Assembly (NCBI RefSeq): GCF_030929495.1
Contig: NZ_JAVFWN010000026.1
Coordinates: forward strand, 1-41,119
Direction of reading: 5' to 3'
Length of the DNA stretch: 41,119 nt
DNA from: Nocardioides sp. LHD-245
GTDB lineage: Bacteria > Actinomycetota > Actinomycetes > Propionibacteriales > Nocardioidaceae
The notes beneath the pieces are model-generated. The model was not told where the DNA came from. It saw only the letters and a list, made by a program, of their open reading frames with translations, and searched no databases. How positions within the stretch are numbered: the first letter of the stretch is position 1; each line of letters begins with the position of its first letter. Made by a program: the position numbers and the translations under genes. Shown here in pieces: positions 21,553 through 31,018 of the stretch.

Positions 21553-22449
21553 TCATGGATCGAGGGGTGCGATCTGCCACTCGGTGTCGACGTCGTCGCG
21601 CCACGCTTCGTGCTCAAGCTTGAGGTCGCTGATCGTTCGGAGGCTGGGAGCCGATCGGACAAGGTGAGCAAGATGCACGACTCGCATCTCGTCGGTGTCA
21701 TGTCCGTTCGCGCCGCAAGTGACGCTCCAGTCCTCGCCGCGTGCATCGTCCTTCTGACGTGCCGCCCAAAGGACTGCTTCGCCCTCGTCGACGACGTGTG
21801 CGCAGGAGAATGCTCGGTGATCGGGTGGAACGGGGAAACCCCATTCGGGGTCGGCGGCCAGGCCCCCGGTGTGCCCGACGGGCGCCCGCCATCCGGGTGG
21901 TTGGAGTTCATCGAGAATCGGTGGGGCGCCAGGCTGCCATCCGAACACTCCGTTGCGATCGGGCCAGACGATGGCGAATGCTTCGGGCTTGCGGCGGTGG
22001 AACCATCCCGACCACGTGACAGTCTCGGCGAGCGCGTGGCCCGTTACCGATTCGACGGCAACCGGAACGCCTGCCAGCACGTTCTCCAGGGCGTCCCCCT
22101 GAGAGAGACGCAGCCCGTTCTTGATCCGCCCGGCGATCTCGTTGAGGCAGCGATGCATCAGGCGGTGGTCGAGGCCCGACATCAGCAGTTCCGGGTGACC
22201 GAAGCGATGGCCCAAGCCGATGGTGTACGCGAACGCCGGACCCGTGTCGTCGTGGGAGTGATCGTGGTGTTCGGGATCGTCGCATCCGGCGTCCGCGGCC
22301 ACGGTGATCACCTGCCAGCCGTGCTTGAGGACGGTGTCGATGACGCGATGGTCCTGCTCGTCGTACGACTCGTCCGGTTGGCAGATCTGACAACCGCAGC
22401 CCGGCGCTGCTGGCAAAGGCCCCATCCAGGGGTCCTCGTTTTCGCTCAC
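21553..22449 (-). CDS. DUF4262-containing protein
   Basis: This 298-aa protein matches the DUF4262 plan: a DTVLKHGWQVITVA segment, then FAYTIGLGHRFGHPELLMSG, and a later HPE/Trp-rich part (GWFHRRKPEAFAIVWPDRNG). A Cys/His-rich N-terminus (CGCQIC, then HHDHSHDD) may bind a metal. The GTG at 22449 follows GAGGAGAAG. Family function is unknown; members are scattered in actinobacterial accessory DNA. It is 62 nt upstream of the antitoxin on the same strand and divergent from the frameshifted gene at 22565. Confidence 0.75.
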   Translation of the reverse strand: MSENEDPWMGPLPAAPGCGCQICQPDESYDEQDHRVIDTVLKHGWQVITVAADAGCDDPEHHDHSHDDTGPAFAYTIGLGHRFGHPELLMSGLDHRLMHRCLNEIAGRIKNGLRLSQGDALENVLAGVPVAVESVTGHALAETVTWSGWFHRRKPEAFAIVWPDRNGVFGWQPGAPPILDELQPPGWRAPVGHTGGLAADPEWGFPVPPDHRAFSCAHVVDEGEAVLWAARQKDDARGEDWSVTCGANGHDTDEMRVVHLAHLVRSAPSLRTISDLKLEHEAWRDDVDTEWQIAPLDP

Positions 22450-22564
22450 TCGCTTCTCCTCGATCGCCTTAAGTTGTATCGCGCTTCGGCGGCGTGCCCT
22501 CGTGTTATCCACAGCGGGCTCCCAGGCCGTTGCTTGGCTGGCTTGGACAGCGCAGCCTTGCGAC

Positions 22565-23098
22565 ATGGGCTACCAGACAGACTTCATCGGCTACTTCCAG
22601 ATCGAGCCGCCGCTGGGAGAGCGAGAGGCCCGCCTTCATCAATCGGACCTCAGGTTCAGCGTTATTGCAGGAGGCTGGCGGGCCGCTGCGGGTGGCGAAC
22701 GAGGACGACGAGGTGCTGCGCGAGCTGGTCAGCGGAGCGCCACGCGGCTGGTCCAACTGGACGGTGTGTCCGCAGGGTTGCTGCCTGAGCTACGACGGAG
22801 GAGACAAGGCCAACCACATGGCGCCGTGGCTCAAGTTCCTGATGGCGACGTTCTCGCCCCTGGCGCGACGGCCGAAGGCATTGACGGCATGTCCTGCGAC
22901 CACGTCCTGAACGGTATGGTCGTCGGCTCGCGGCGCGACACCAGAGAGCTCTACTCGCTGACGGTCCGCGACAACGAGGTAGAGGTCGAACTCCTATGGC
23001 CGGGCAACCCGAAGTGGAGCGACTACCCGAGGCTGGCGTATCAGACGCAGATCGACCGATTCCGTAGCTGGGTAGCCGATCGGCGGGCCAGCGAGTAG
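22565..23098 (+). pseudogene. frameshifted small actinobacterial protein
   Basis: The product starts GYQTDFIGYFQIEPPLGE in one frame. It continues as FINRTSGSALLQEAGGPL and WSNWTVCPQGCCLSYDG in the next frame. It then returns to the first frame for DHVLNGMVVGSRRDTREL and VRDNEVEVELLW, up to the stop at 23098. The changes are best explained by one extra base near 22632 (CGCCTTC for CGCTTC) and one missing base near 22852 (TTCTCG for TTCCTCG). The parts fit a small family I know only as hypothetical, with a conserved Cys/Trp core. No clear ribosome binding site is seen. Sequencing errors are possible. Confidence 0.65.
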
Positions 23099-23103
23099 AA
23101 CGA

Positions 23104-23135
23104 CGGAGGCCCCAGTTTGATAACTGGGGCCTCCG
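23104..23135 (+). terminator. strong hairpin terminator
   Basis: CGGAGGCCCCAGTT pairs perfectly with AACTGGGGCCTCCG around the loop TGAT, six bases after the stop at 23098. The 14-bp GC-rich stem without a U-tract is typical of this genome type. Confidence 0.75.
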
Positions 23136-23695
23136 AGGTCACACGCTCGATCCTGGTTCGAGCTCTAAATCCTAGATGTCGTAGTAGTGAGAATCTCAGC
23201 GCACTGACCTGCGGAAACTTTCCTCCGGCGCCTGCTGGTGACACACCTGTGACACATGGAGCCGAGTACTGTTCGCGCGGCGGACTCGATGGGCTTGCTG
23301 AGATTGACACCTCCGGGGTTCGACCTGACTCCGCCATACCCGGGGCACTTGTAGGTGCACCAGGCCTAGCGATTCAGCGGGTGACCTCCGGTCATGTGTC
23401 ACAGCGGGCATCCCACCGATGCCCGCCTGCTGATCTTGCCGGCGGCGGGCGAGTCCGCATGTGGTAGCTCATGGGCCACGACGCCAGCCCCGGGTCACGG
23501 AAGAGGCACACCGGGGCGCTTCACCAACTGGGTGACGACTCGCCGGCCATCTCAGCCTTCGGAACTCCTGAGCCTGGGGCGATGCGGAATAGGTCGAGAG
23601 CGCTGCCTGCCTCGGCGGACGTTGGGCGCACCGGTGACACCCACAGCCCAGGCCAGCCGCCACGAACACTTGCAGGCGATGCGCCATTCCACCGC
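23136..23695. other. gene-poor stretch
   Basis: Open frames on both strands here are short and compositionally unlike genes. It contains a 6-bp inverted repeat around 23145-23163 (GCTCGA/TCGAGC) and a 12-bp inverted repeat CTGTGACACATG at 23247-23258 and 23393-23404. A T-loop-like GGTTCGAG occurs at 23155, but no tRNA cloverleaf can be built. It could be a degraded attachment or integrase-end region; nothing firm supports that. Confidence 0.35.
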
Positions 23696-23959
23696 TTACG
23701 ACCCGGCTCTATCACTTCCCTGCCCTCGGTTGGTCACCTTGTAGACCTCGCCGTTCTGGTCGAATGTGGTCCATTCGCCGATCGCTTCGCCCGCGCGGAA
23801 GTGCCCCGACCGCTTCAGTGATCCGTCGAGCCGATACCACTCCCAGTAGCCGTCAGGCTCGCCGTCGACGATCTTGCCCCTGGACCACCGCGTCTTCCCG
23901 TTGGCGTGGTACTTGATCGTGAAGCCATCGATGATCTCCGACTCTTTCTCAGTAGCCAT
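23696..23959 (-). CDS. MORN-repeat (YwqK-like) small protein
   Basis: The 87-aa protein is made of short beta-hairpin repeats with the MORN pattern: GFTIKYHANGKTRWSRG, GYWEWYRLDGSLKRSGHF and GEWTTFDQNGEVYKV. Proteins of this type include those annotated as YwqK-family antitoxins, though no toxin gene lies beside it. The ATG at 23959 follows a GAGGAGGAGGAG run that is an excellent ribosome binding site. It is isolated, with empty stretches on both sides. Confidence 0.75.
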   Translation of the reverse strand: MATEKESEIIDGFTIKYHANGKTRWSRGKIVDGEPDGYWEWYRLDGSLKRSGHFRAGEAIGEWTTFDQNGEVYKVTNRGQGSDRAGS

Positions 23960-24415
23960 CTCCTCCTCCTCTCATCACCGGTTGAAGCGGAGCTCCGCCG
24001 CACGCCGGTACTGACGAGCGTGCCGCCACGATGCCAGCGCCGCGGGATGAAGAATCAGCCTAGAGCTGACGAAGCTCAGCGAGGAGGGCGTCACCTTACT
24101 CGCACCGAAGAAGCGCCACGCCCGGGGGCAGTAACGGTGGTTCCGGGCTCATCCGAATCGAGGGCTAAGGGACGCGTAGGAACTAGACCCAGCGTGATTC
24201 ATCGCGACAGCGAGTTTCTAGCAGAGACTTATGAGATTGGGTCGCACCTGACGGGTCACGGCTCGTGTCGGTGAGAAATGCACCCCACCGTGTCGGCGCC
24301 TACAAGTCGCTGGCAGGCATGGCCTCCTGCGGGCTGCTCCGCGGCAGCTCATGAGTTGAGCGTCCGGGGATCTCGACCCGCCGCCGGCATGCTCTCTAAT
24401 CTGCGGCCAGCAGTG
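23960..24415. other. stretch without a supported gene
   Basis: I see no frame with credible start, length and composition here. A 26-codon open stretch (24058-24135) reading SLELTKLSEEGVTLLAP looks protein-like but is bounded by stops and has no start. It may be debris of a lost gene between the MORN gene and the end of the Wadjet operon. Confidence 0.3.
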
Positions 24416-25570
24416 TTACTCACTCGGACTCTCTGCCGCGCGAGCGGCGCTGTGGAGCTCGCGTAGTGCCTGCTCCCAGGGAATCCGCTCCTGCTCAAGT
24501 TTCGCATCGCCCTCCTCGCGGAGGCGGTCCAACGCCTTACGCTCGGTTGGCTGAAGCTCCAGTTTGGCCCGAGTCGGCTTGGGATCGGAAACCCAGAGAT
24601 CGCGGTGGCTCAGCAGAGTTTGCTCGTCCATAAGGACGCTGATGACCGTGGGTAGGTGGGTGCGCAACCGGTGAAGGATGGCGAAGCCGTGTGAATCGAG
24701 GTCGCCCCAGTAGATGACGCGCCCACCTTGCACCCAGGGAAGGTTCCCAACCACGTCGACGGCGTATCCGTCGCCATGGAGAACAATGGCCCCGGGCCAC
24801 TCGGGCATCGCCAACACGGATTCAAGATTCTCGAAGATGAACACGACGTCCGGCCGCAGATCGAGCGAAGCAAGCTGTGCTGGCGGGGCGGAAAAATCGC
24901 TGATCCCCGAAGGCGCAAGGGTGGGGTCAAGGATCCTGACGCGCACCATGCGGTCAGCGTCGACGATGCCCAGCCCTGCTGAGCCGGTAGTCGCGCGGTG
25001 AAGGTCCGTCATGACGGATCGATGCGAGTTGAACCACTTGGTGTCGACACCGCGGATCGGTATCTGGCGAGGGCGAAGGCCTCGAACGGAGTTGGCGGCT
25101 AGCCAATCGACCGCTTGTACGACTTGCTCGAACCGTGGGGGCGCCCAGCGAAGAATCTCGACCGCATGGCGCCGGATCGCGGCGTCAAGCGCTTCGGAGG
25201 AGCCAAGGGTTTTACGCAGCCTTGCTACACGCGAGTGCAGAACCTTCCAATCTCGGGCAGCGGTGCCTCCTGCGAAACTCGCAACCGAGTCTACGTCCCG
25301 GAAGCGCAAGCGGACGGGCACCTGCTGTTGCCCAATGCTGCGCCACGTCCGTGGCTCCCAATCGAGGTCGGCACCGTCTGGAAGCGAAGCTTCCGACCAC
25401 TTGCGGACCCACGTTTCGGCTGCCAGTTCGTCGGATCGAACCTCCCGCTCCAGTGGTGGTTTGAGCGAGACGGAAAGGACAGGAGTGTTGGTGGGCTGAG
25501 TTGCCCACTGTGCGAGTTTGGAGGCGAGTTTTGCGCTCGCGATGCCGCGCGCCTCATCAACTCCGATCAC
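24416..25570 (-). CDS. jetD: Wadjet nuclease subunit JetD
   Basis: This 384-aa protein is the DNA-cleaving subunit of Wadjet. The N-terminal ~190 residues match the DUF3322-type domain. The C-terminal half is a TOPRIM-related (DUF2220) nuclease with Glu247 and Glu250 in FIFENLES and the metal-binding DLD at 290-292 in YWGDLDSHGF. In Wadjet the SMC complex extrudes circular DNA and JetD cuts it when small closed circles stall extrusion, which removes plasmids. The GTG start overlaps the jetC stop by 4 nt. It is the last gene of the operon. Confidence 0.92.
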   Translation of the reverse strand: MIGVDEARGIASAKLASKLAQWATQPTNTPVLSVSLKPPLEREVRSDELAAETWVRKWSEASLPDGADLDWEPRTWRSIGQQQVPVRLRFRDVDSVASFAGGTAARDWKVLHSRVARLRKTLGSSEALDAAIRRHAVEILRWAPPRFEQVVQAVDWLAANSVRGLRPRQIPIRGVDTKWFNSHRSVMTDLHRATTGSAGLGIVDADRMVRVRILDPTLAPSGISDFSAPPAQLASLDLRPDVVFIFENLESVLAMPEWPGAIVLHGDGYAVDVVGNLPWVQGGRVIYWGDLDSHGFAILHRLRTHLPTVISVLMDEQTLLSHRDLWVSDPKPTRAKLELQPTERKALDRLREEGDAKLEQERIPWEQALRELHSAARAAESPSE

Positions 25571-28500
25571 GACGGCTCCGACCCGGGTTGGTCCCAGCGA
25601 ATCTCGGAGATTTCGGACTTCCGTCTGGTCGGGTTCTCGATCGATGTCGCGGCTCCTACATAAGGCTCGATCGTCTGCAGCAGTTTCTGCGGGGTTGCCA
25701 GAACCATCTGGAAGCCGAACTCGACGAAGATGTCCAAGGCCATCCTGGTGTATCGGGTGTCTGCCTTGTCGAAGGCCTCATCGAGCACGATCGTGCCGTA
25801 CCGGGGGTAGTCGTCATCTGCGTCGGCCAGCTGATAGCGGAGTGCGGCCGCCAGGCAGAAGATGACCAGCTTCTGCTGCTGACCACCTGACATGGCAGCA
25901 CCCGAGTCGTAGGTGGCCTCGACACGGCCGCTGTCGTCGACCTCTTCGGCCAGGAAGGTCACATGCTGGCGTGTGTCGAGGCACTGCTGGCGCCACACGC
26001 GGTCGGAATGCTCACTGGACCCCAGCTTCCTCATGATCTCCTCGAGGGTAGCGAAACGACGCTCAGCCGACTCCAAGTCGTCGTCGGTCCAGCTTCCTTC
26101 CGAGATGGCACGCAGATCGCCGATGAACCGTGTGACGGTGTCGGAGCGTCGGGTCTTGATTCGAAGGTTGAGGAATCGACCCTCGTCGAATGGAGATCGG
26201 CGCAGCGAGGTGTTAACCGGCCTGACGCGCTCTTCGATCTCCCGCGGTGCAGAAAGGATGTCGCTGACGAGCTCGCCGATCATGTCGCGTGACCGCTCCC
26301 GCAGCAGTCGCAGAAAGTTCGCCTCATGCTCGGGCAGGCCGTGAGCGATGATCGTGTCAAGCAGCTCCAGGTAGTTGGCGCGATCCTCGACTCCCGGGGT
26401 GAGCTCCGCGGACGCAGCCGCTGCCGGCCAGTGCCCGTTGAACTGCGTGGCCAGCGAGACCAATTCCTCGCCCGCCTTCCTCTCATCCCGCAAGGCATCG
26501 TCCCGCTCCTGGCCCAGGCGACGTGTGACCTGTTGCCCGATCTCGCCGATGACATCGCGCGTCACGTTGCGGCGCACGGAACGGAATCGCTCGTTGAGTG
26601 CCGCGGTAGTGGTCTCGTCCAACGCTGGGACAGCGCCTGAGGCCAGGTCGGCCTTGATCCTTCCTATGAGGCCTGCCAGTTCCTCTGCCGTGCTCTCCGA
26701 GCTCGACAGGCTGACCTGAGCTTGGATCCGATCGTCACCAGCAGCTTTGCGAGCGGCCCGGGCACGTTCCTCAGCCTGGATGGCTGCGGTCAGATCGCTG
26801 TCGTCTCGTGTGAGGTCATTGAGCTGTTCCTGAAGGGTGCGGACTGCCTGGGTTGCTGACTGGTAGTCGAGGTCGTGCCAATGCCGACCACGGAGCGTCT
26901 CGAGGATGCCTCGGCGCTTCTGGGCTTCTCCCTGCGCCTCGGCGATGCGGTCGACGACAAGAGCCGCGTCAGCGAGTTCGCTCGCCGCCGTGCTGAGTTG
27001 CTGAACAAGAGCTTCTAGTTTCGCCTCACGGTCTCCGAGCACCCAGTGGCCGCGGTCGTTGATCGCCTGGCGGTCGTCCTTCTCGTAGCGGGTCCGCGAA
27101 GCTTTGACCTGTCCGTTGATGGTTACGGCCCGGACGTGGCTGTCGAGCAGGTCGGGTGAGTCGACGCAGGCGAAGTCATAGCGCTCGGAGAGTTGCCCGG
27201 AGAGCCACGCAGCGAATGGTCCTGAACTGACCCGTACCCGGTTGACGAGGGAGTTGTCACTGCGGGCGGGACGCGGCGGGGGTGACTCTGCCGCCACTTC
27301 TTCGAATACCAATCGTCCGGGGATGCGGTGGGCGTCAACCCAGCGCCGAACCTGCCGGAGGTGTTCGGAACGAACGAGCAAGGTCAGCGCGAGGGGTCGA
27401 AGCACCCGTTCGATAGCGCCGGTCCATGCCGAGTAGAAGGGGTCGACCTCGATGAGCTCGGCTGCGAAGGGGAGCGCCGTCGAGGGGACGGACAGTTCTT
27501 CGGCGAGCATGGTGCGGATGGATAGCAAGTGATCGGGGACCGTGCTGCCCGTTGACCGTAGCGATGCCACCGCGCGTTCGAGACGTTGGTGTTCTCGTCG
27601 AGCTTTCGAGAGACGTTCCAGTTGCTCGTGCGACGGTCCAGCGACGGTCGCGTCGTCGCCCAGCATCTCCTCAATGGCGCGCATCAACTCCGCGAACGTG
27701 GTTGCGTCCTCCGGTGCGCTCTCGATGCCTGCGTTCTCAAGATCGGTGGCAAACCTCGTCCAGCGGTTGCGCACGTCCTCGACGTTCTGCTCGGCCGCGC
27801 GAATGCGATCTCGGAGGTGATTCGCCTGGTCGCCGCCGAGTTGAAGTGCCTGCTTGTTCGCCGTTTCCCAGGCTGTGTCGGCATCGAGGTAGGCCTGTTC
27901 GGTCTTCTCCTTCTCGATCCGCAGAACCACCAGACGCTCGTTCAACTCATCCAGTTCTGCTGTTGCGAGGTCGAGACTCCGACGCCGCTGGTAGGGCTCC
28001 ACCGCGTCGATCAGCAGCCGGGCCTCGGCGGCTGCGGCGCGCGCGGCGTTGTACCGCTCGGCATGGATCCGAAACTTCAGGAGGTGGTCTCGTTGTTGTC
28101 TCAGCTGGACCACCCGATCGTGAGCGTCTCTGAGCTCCCCGAACTGATCCACGGCCGTCTGAGCGAGATCGAAGGTGGCTGGACGCTCCAGCATGTAGTC
28201 GCGGAAGAGCTGGTCCAAGCTGTCGAGGGTCTTCGCTGACTGGGTCTTGTGAAGTAGTTGAAGAGCAGTCTCGTTGGCGATGCCGAAGATGGATCGCAGA
28301 CGTGCATAGAACCGAGCGTGACCGTGGTTGCTCGTGACGACCGCGTCCGGCCAGCTCTGCTGCGCCTTGCGTGTCTCCAGACCGGAACTTGCGAAGGGCT
28401 CTAGGTCACGGAGGTCCACCGCGGACCGCTCAAGCATGCACAGATCGCTGATGTCGGCGGCAGCGGTTGCGGTGGAGCGGAGGAAGAACAGGCGGCACAG

Positions 28501-28908
28501 GGAAACGACCTGCCCGGCACCGTCATCGAACCTCAACACGATGCCGCTCCAGGTGGCCTTCGGCCGCAGGTAGGCGCTAACGACGCGGTCCTCGGTCTCA
28601 TCGACGGTGCGACTCCAGGCACCCCGAATGTACGTCAGCAGCGTCCGCTGGCTGTCACGGCTTCCCGGCCCCTGCGCGGCTTGGTTGAGCCGCAACCACT
28701 TGTCAGGGGTGAGCACCGCTGCGATCGCGTCGAGCAGGGACGACTTGCCCGACCCTGACGGCCCGGTGATCAGGTGGCCCCGGCGCGACACGGGAACACG
28801 GTAGATCGCGCCGTCGAAGGTGCCCCAGTTCGCCAGCTGCACCTCGACCAGCCGCCACTGCCGTGTCGGGGCGCCTGCGGCATCAAGGAGGGTCCTGGCG
28901 CCGCTCAC
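25567..28908 (-). CDS. jetC: Wadjet SMC-like ATPase JetC
   Basis: This 1113-aa protein is the MukB/SMC-like motor of Wadjet. Walker A is GPSGSGKSS (49-57). Long coiled coils rich in Glu, Arg and Ala flank a hinge-like middle (about 500-620). The C-terminal head has the signature AMSGGQQQKL (Ser1007) and Walker B TIVLDEAFDKAD (Asp1043-Glu1044), all intact. It is the right length for a type I system. The GTG overlaps the jetB stop and its own stop overlaps jetD, so all subunits are translationally coupled. It acts with JetA and JetB as the loop-extruding complex. Confidence 0.93.
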   Translation of the reverse strand: MSGARTLLDAAGAPTRQWRLVEVQLANWGTFDGAIYRVPVSRRGHLITGPSGSGKSSLLDAIAAVLTPDKWLRLNQAAQGPGSRDSQRTLLTYIRGAWSRTVDETEDRVVSAYLRPKATWSGIVLRFDDGAGQVVSLCRLFFLRSTATAAADISDLCMLERSAVDLRDLEPFASSGLETRKAQQSWPDAVVTSNHGHARFYARLRSIFGIANETALQLLHKTQSAKTLDSLDQLFRDYMLERPATFDLAQTAVDQFGELRDAHDRVVQLRQQRDHLLKFRIHAERYNAARAAAAEARLLIDAVEPYQRRRSLDLATAELDELNERLVVLRIEKEKTEQAYLDADTAWETANKQALQLGGDQANHLRDRIRAAEQNVEDVRNRWTRFATDLENAGIESAPEDATTFAELMRAIEEMLGDDATVAGPSHEQLERLSKARREHQRLERAVASLRSTGSTVPDHLLSIRTMLAEELSVPSTALPFAAELIEVDPFYSAWTGAIERVLRPLALTLLVRSEHLRQVRRWVDAHRIPGRLVFEEVAAESPPPRPARSDNSLVNRVRVSSGPFAAWLSGQLSERYDFACVDSPDLLDSHVRAVTINGQVKASRTRYEKDDRQAINDRGHWVLGDREAKLEALVQQLSTAASELADAALVVDRIAEAQGEAQKRRGILETLRGRHWHDLDYQSATQAVRTLQEQLNDLTRDDSDLTAAIQAEERARAARKAAGDDRIQAQVSLSSSESTAEELAGLIGRIKADLASGAVPALDETTTAALNERFRSVRRNVTRDVIGEIGQQVTRRLGQERDDALRDERKAGEELVSLATQFNGHWPAAAASAELTPGVEDRANYLELLDTIIAHGLPEHEANFLRLLRERSRDMIGELVSDILSAPREIEERVRPVNTSLRRSPFDEGRFLNLRIKTRRSDTVTRFIGDLRAISEGSWTDDDLESAERRFATLEEIMRKLGSSEHSDRVWRQQCLDTRQHVTFLAEEVDDSGRVEATYDSGAAMSGGQQQKLVIFCLAAALRYQLADADDDYPRYGTIVLDEAFDKADTRYTRMALDIFVEFGFQMVLATPQKLLQTIEPYVGAATSIENPTRRKSEISEIRWDQPGSEPS

Positions 28909-29540
28909 TGCTCACCTTCCGATGGGGCGGCCGATGTGGCACCCTCCGCGAGGTTCTGGAACTGCTCGGTGAGAGCACGGACGCGGTCGTGGTCGAGGAT
29001 GAATTTGAGGACGGGGGAGATCTCGGCCCTGTCCTCCTCTACTACGTGGATCACGCGGAAGCGGTTCGCCATGCGTCCCCACGCCCCGTTGAGATTGCCC
29101 CGGAAGGTCTTCTCATCACCGGTTCGGTAGACCATCAGCCGCTCGTAGACCTCGTCTTGGCCGACGATGACCCGGCTCTCTCCGGGCGAGGCGAGCAACA
29201 ACTGGCGAAGGACCAGAAGCATCGCCGTATCGAGGAAGTTGAGGCTCTCAGTTCGCATAGGGCTGGGGGCATCGATCTCGGTCGTCCGCACCTTACGGGC
29301 GAACGCGAACTCATCAACTCGATCGATCACCAGGTCGAGGAATAGGTCGTGGAGTCGAGAGCGAATCGCATGTTCATCCGCTATCAGCGCTGCCCACAGA
29401 ACCGGTCGGCGTTGACCAGAGAGGTACGGACCTCGGACGATCTCAAGAAGCGCGCGGCGCGACTGCTCAGCAAGGGTGCCGAGATCCTCCGACCATAGTC
29501 GGGCTTCTGCAGCGACCGAATCCACGATGCGCTCGGTCAT
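28905..29540 (-). CDS. jetB: Wadjet kite subunit JetB
   Basis: The 211-aa protein matches DUF4194, the MukE-like winged-helix subunit of Wadjet. It has a helical N-terminus, a conserved segment around LNFLDTAMLLVLRQLLLASPGE, and VYERLMVYRTGDEKTF, which follows the family plan. It would dimerise and bridge JetA to JetC. The ATG overlaps the jetA stop (ATGA). Confidence 0.9.
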   Translation of the reverse strand: MTERIVDSVAAEARLWSEDLGTLAEQSRRALLEIVRGPYLSGQRRPVLWAALIADEHAIRSRLHDLFLDLVIDRVDEFAFARKVRTTEIDAPSPMRTESLNFLDTAMLLVLRQLLLASPGESRVIVGQDEVYERLMVYRTGDEKTFRGNLNGAWGRMANRFRVIHVVEEDRAEISPVLKFILDHDRVRALTEQFQNLAEGATSAAPSEGEQ

Positions 29541-30988
29541 GCGATCGCCTCAGAGAAGGTGTGAACTGCTACGTCGGCTTCACGAGCCACGCCGTCGGCG
29601 CCCAGCCAGTCGAGGTGCTCGGTATGCAGGGGATCTACCGTGCCGTACGTGGTCGCGAGTGACAGCAGCCCGACGATGCTGGCGAGCCCCTGGGTGGCGG
29701 GACGAATGCCAAGGACCTCACCGACGGACACTGGGCTTCGTTGCGCGACTACGAGATTCACGTTGTCGATCAACTCGGTGAAGTCGATTTCGCTCTCCCG
29801 TGCGATGGCGGCCAGGGCGATCAGGTCCACGGTGCCGGCCTCGGCGTCTCCGAGGGCGGTGCCGGTGTCGTACTCGGTCGGATCGTGCACGTTGATCTCG
29901 CCCACGCTGGACAAGCGAAGCGAAGACAACTCGATGTCCTGACCGAATGCGGATGTCGGTCGCACCTGACGACTGGCGAGGACCGCCGCCGCCAGTGCTT
30001 CCTGAAGCGCGTCACGGAGCGCCCGGTCGCGCTGAAACTCCTGTGAGTACACGTAGCGCCGCAGCCCGCGGGCGAACTCGGTGAGTACGCCGTGCACTTC
30101 ACGGCTGTTGTGCTTGAGATCGTGTACCAGCGAACGAAGCGTTCGCCTCGCCTCCGGAGACAGCGTGCGAACGAAATCCCGGTCCAGCACGGCCGACAGA
30201 TCGCTATCCAGCGCCGACGAGCGCTCGGGATCTCGGATGAGCATCGAGAACGCGCTGAACGTCTGTCCCTCATCCGAGGACTCGATCAGGTCAACGCCCC
30301 GGAACACATCGTCAAGGACGCTGCTCTGAGCGTCGTCAACTTCAAGGATACGGGCTCGAAGCTCGTGATTGAGCTGTTCGAAGCGTGACCGGACACCAGC
30401 GAAGTCGGCTGGTAGATCCTGAGCCTGGAGAAGAACCTCGTTGACCCGCTCTAGCGAGGACCGGTTGTCGAGGACCTCGAAGTCCCCGGTCCTGATGCGG
30501 GCGATTTCCTCGTCGATGCGGTCGCGCTCAGCGCGCAGGGCTGCCAGCCGTCGGTCCGCCTCGGGATCGGTGTCGATGGCGAGTTGCCGAACCGCCTGGG
30601 CAAGACTCAACAGACGAGACTGAGTGACCGTGGACCGTGGCTCATCGAGTTGGGCGAAGACCCGCAGAGCGACGTGCCCTTCGGGGGAGAGCTCCAGAGT
30701 TTCCCCGCGAGTGCCGACTGACGGACGCCGGACGATGAAGCCGTCCCTCCGCCAGGCGTCGCAGTAGGCACGCGCAGTTTGCGGCAGTTCGAAGTGATCA
30801 CGAAGGACTTCAAGATCGGCATCGATCAACTCGTACAGATCGTCTGCGGCCAGACGTGCGCCCGGCTTGCCGAGATGAGCCGCCAGCAGAGCTGCGGCAA
30901 CGGCAGCGTGATCCGCCCGGAGCAAGCGCAACGATGCGTGCTCAGAGACCAAGCGCTGATACGCGAGCGCGGACGCCAAAGCGGACAT
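29537..30988 (-). CDS. jetA: Wadjet kleisin subunit JetA
   Basis: This is the DUF3375-family, MukF-like kleisin of Wadjet and the first gene of the operon. The N-terminus carries the family's LVSEHASLRLLRADHAA pattern and an early winged-helix region. The middle is coiled (LAALRAERDRIDEEIARI), and the C-terminus has a second folded domain (TYGTVDPLHTEHLDWLGADG). I start at the ATG at 30988 (483 aa), which puts the family's start pattern at the N-terminus. A GTG at 31018 would add 10 residues; neither has a strong ribosome binding site. The promoter should lie in the 31,019-31,640 gap shared with the divergent OLD-PHP operon. Confidence 0.9.
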   Translation of the reverse strand: MSALASALAYQRLVSEHASLRLLRADHAAVAAALLAAHLGKPGARLAADDLYELIDADLEVLRDHFELPQTARAYCDAWRRDGFIVRRPSVGTRGETLELSPEGHVALRVFAQLDEPRSTVTQSRLLSLAQAVRQLAIDTDPEADRRLAALRAERDRIDEEIARIRTGDFEVLDNRSSLERVNEVLLQAQDLPADFAGVRSRFEQLNHELRARILEVDDAQSSVLDDVFRGVDLIESSDEGQTFSAFSMLIRDPERSSALDSDLSAVLDRDFVRTLSPEARRTLRSLVHDLKHNSREVHGVLTEFARGLRRYVYSQEFQRDRALRDALQEALAAAVLASRQVRPTSAFGQDIELSSLRLSSVGEINVHDPTEYDTGTALGDAEAGTVDLIALAAIARESEIDFTELIDNVNLVVAQRSPVSVGEVLGIRPATQGLASIVGLLSLATTYGTVDPLHTEHLDWLGADGVAREADVAVHTFSEAIA

Positions 30989-31018
30989 GTCTTCAATCTT
31001 GGCATCGGAGTCCGACAC

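Noticed and set aside
21541..22788. 415-codon plus-strand frame over the DUF4262 gene
   Set aside because: The minus strand has the DUF4262 pattern and a good ribosome binding site; this frame has no recognisable family.
23145..23175. tRNA-like segment (GGTTCGAG)
   Set aside because: The T-stem does not pair, and no acceptor, D or anticodon arms can be built on either strand.
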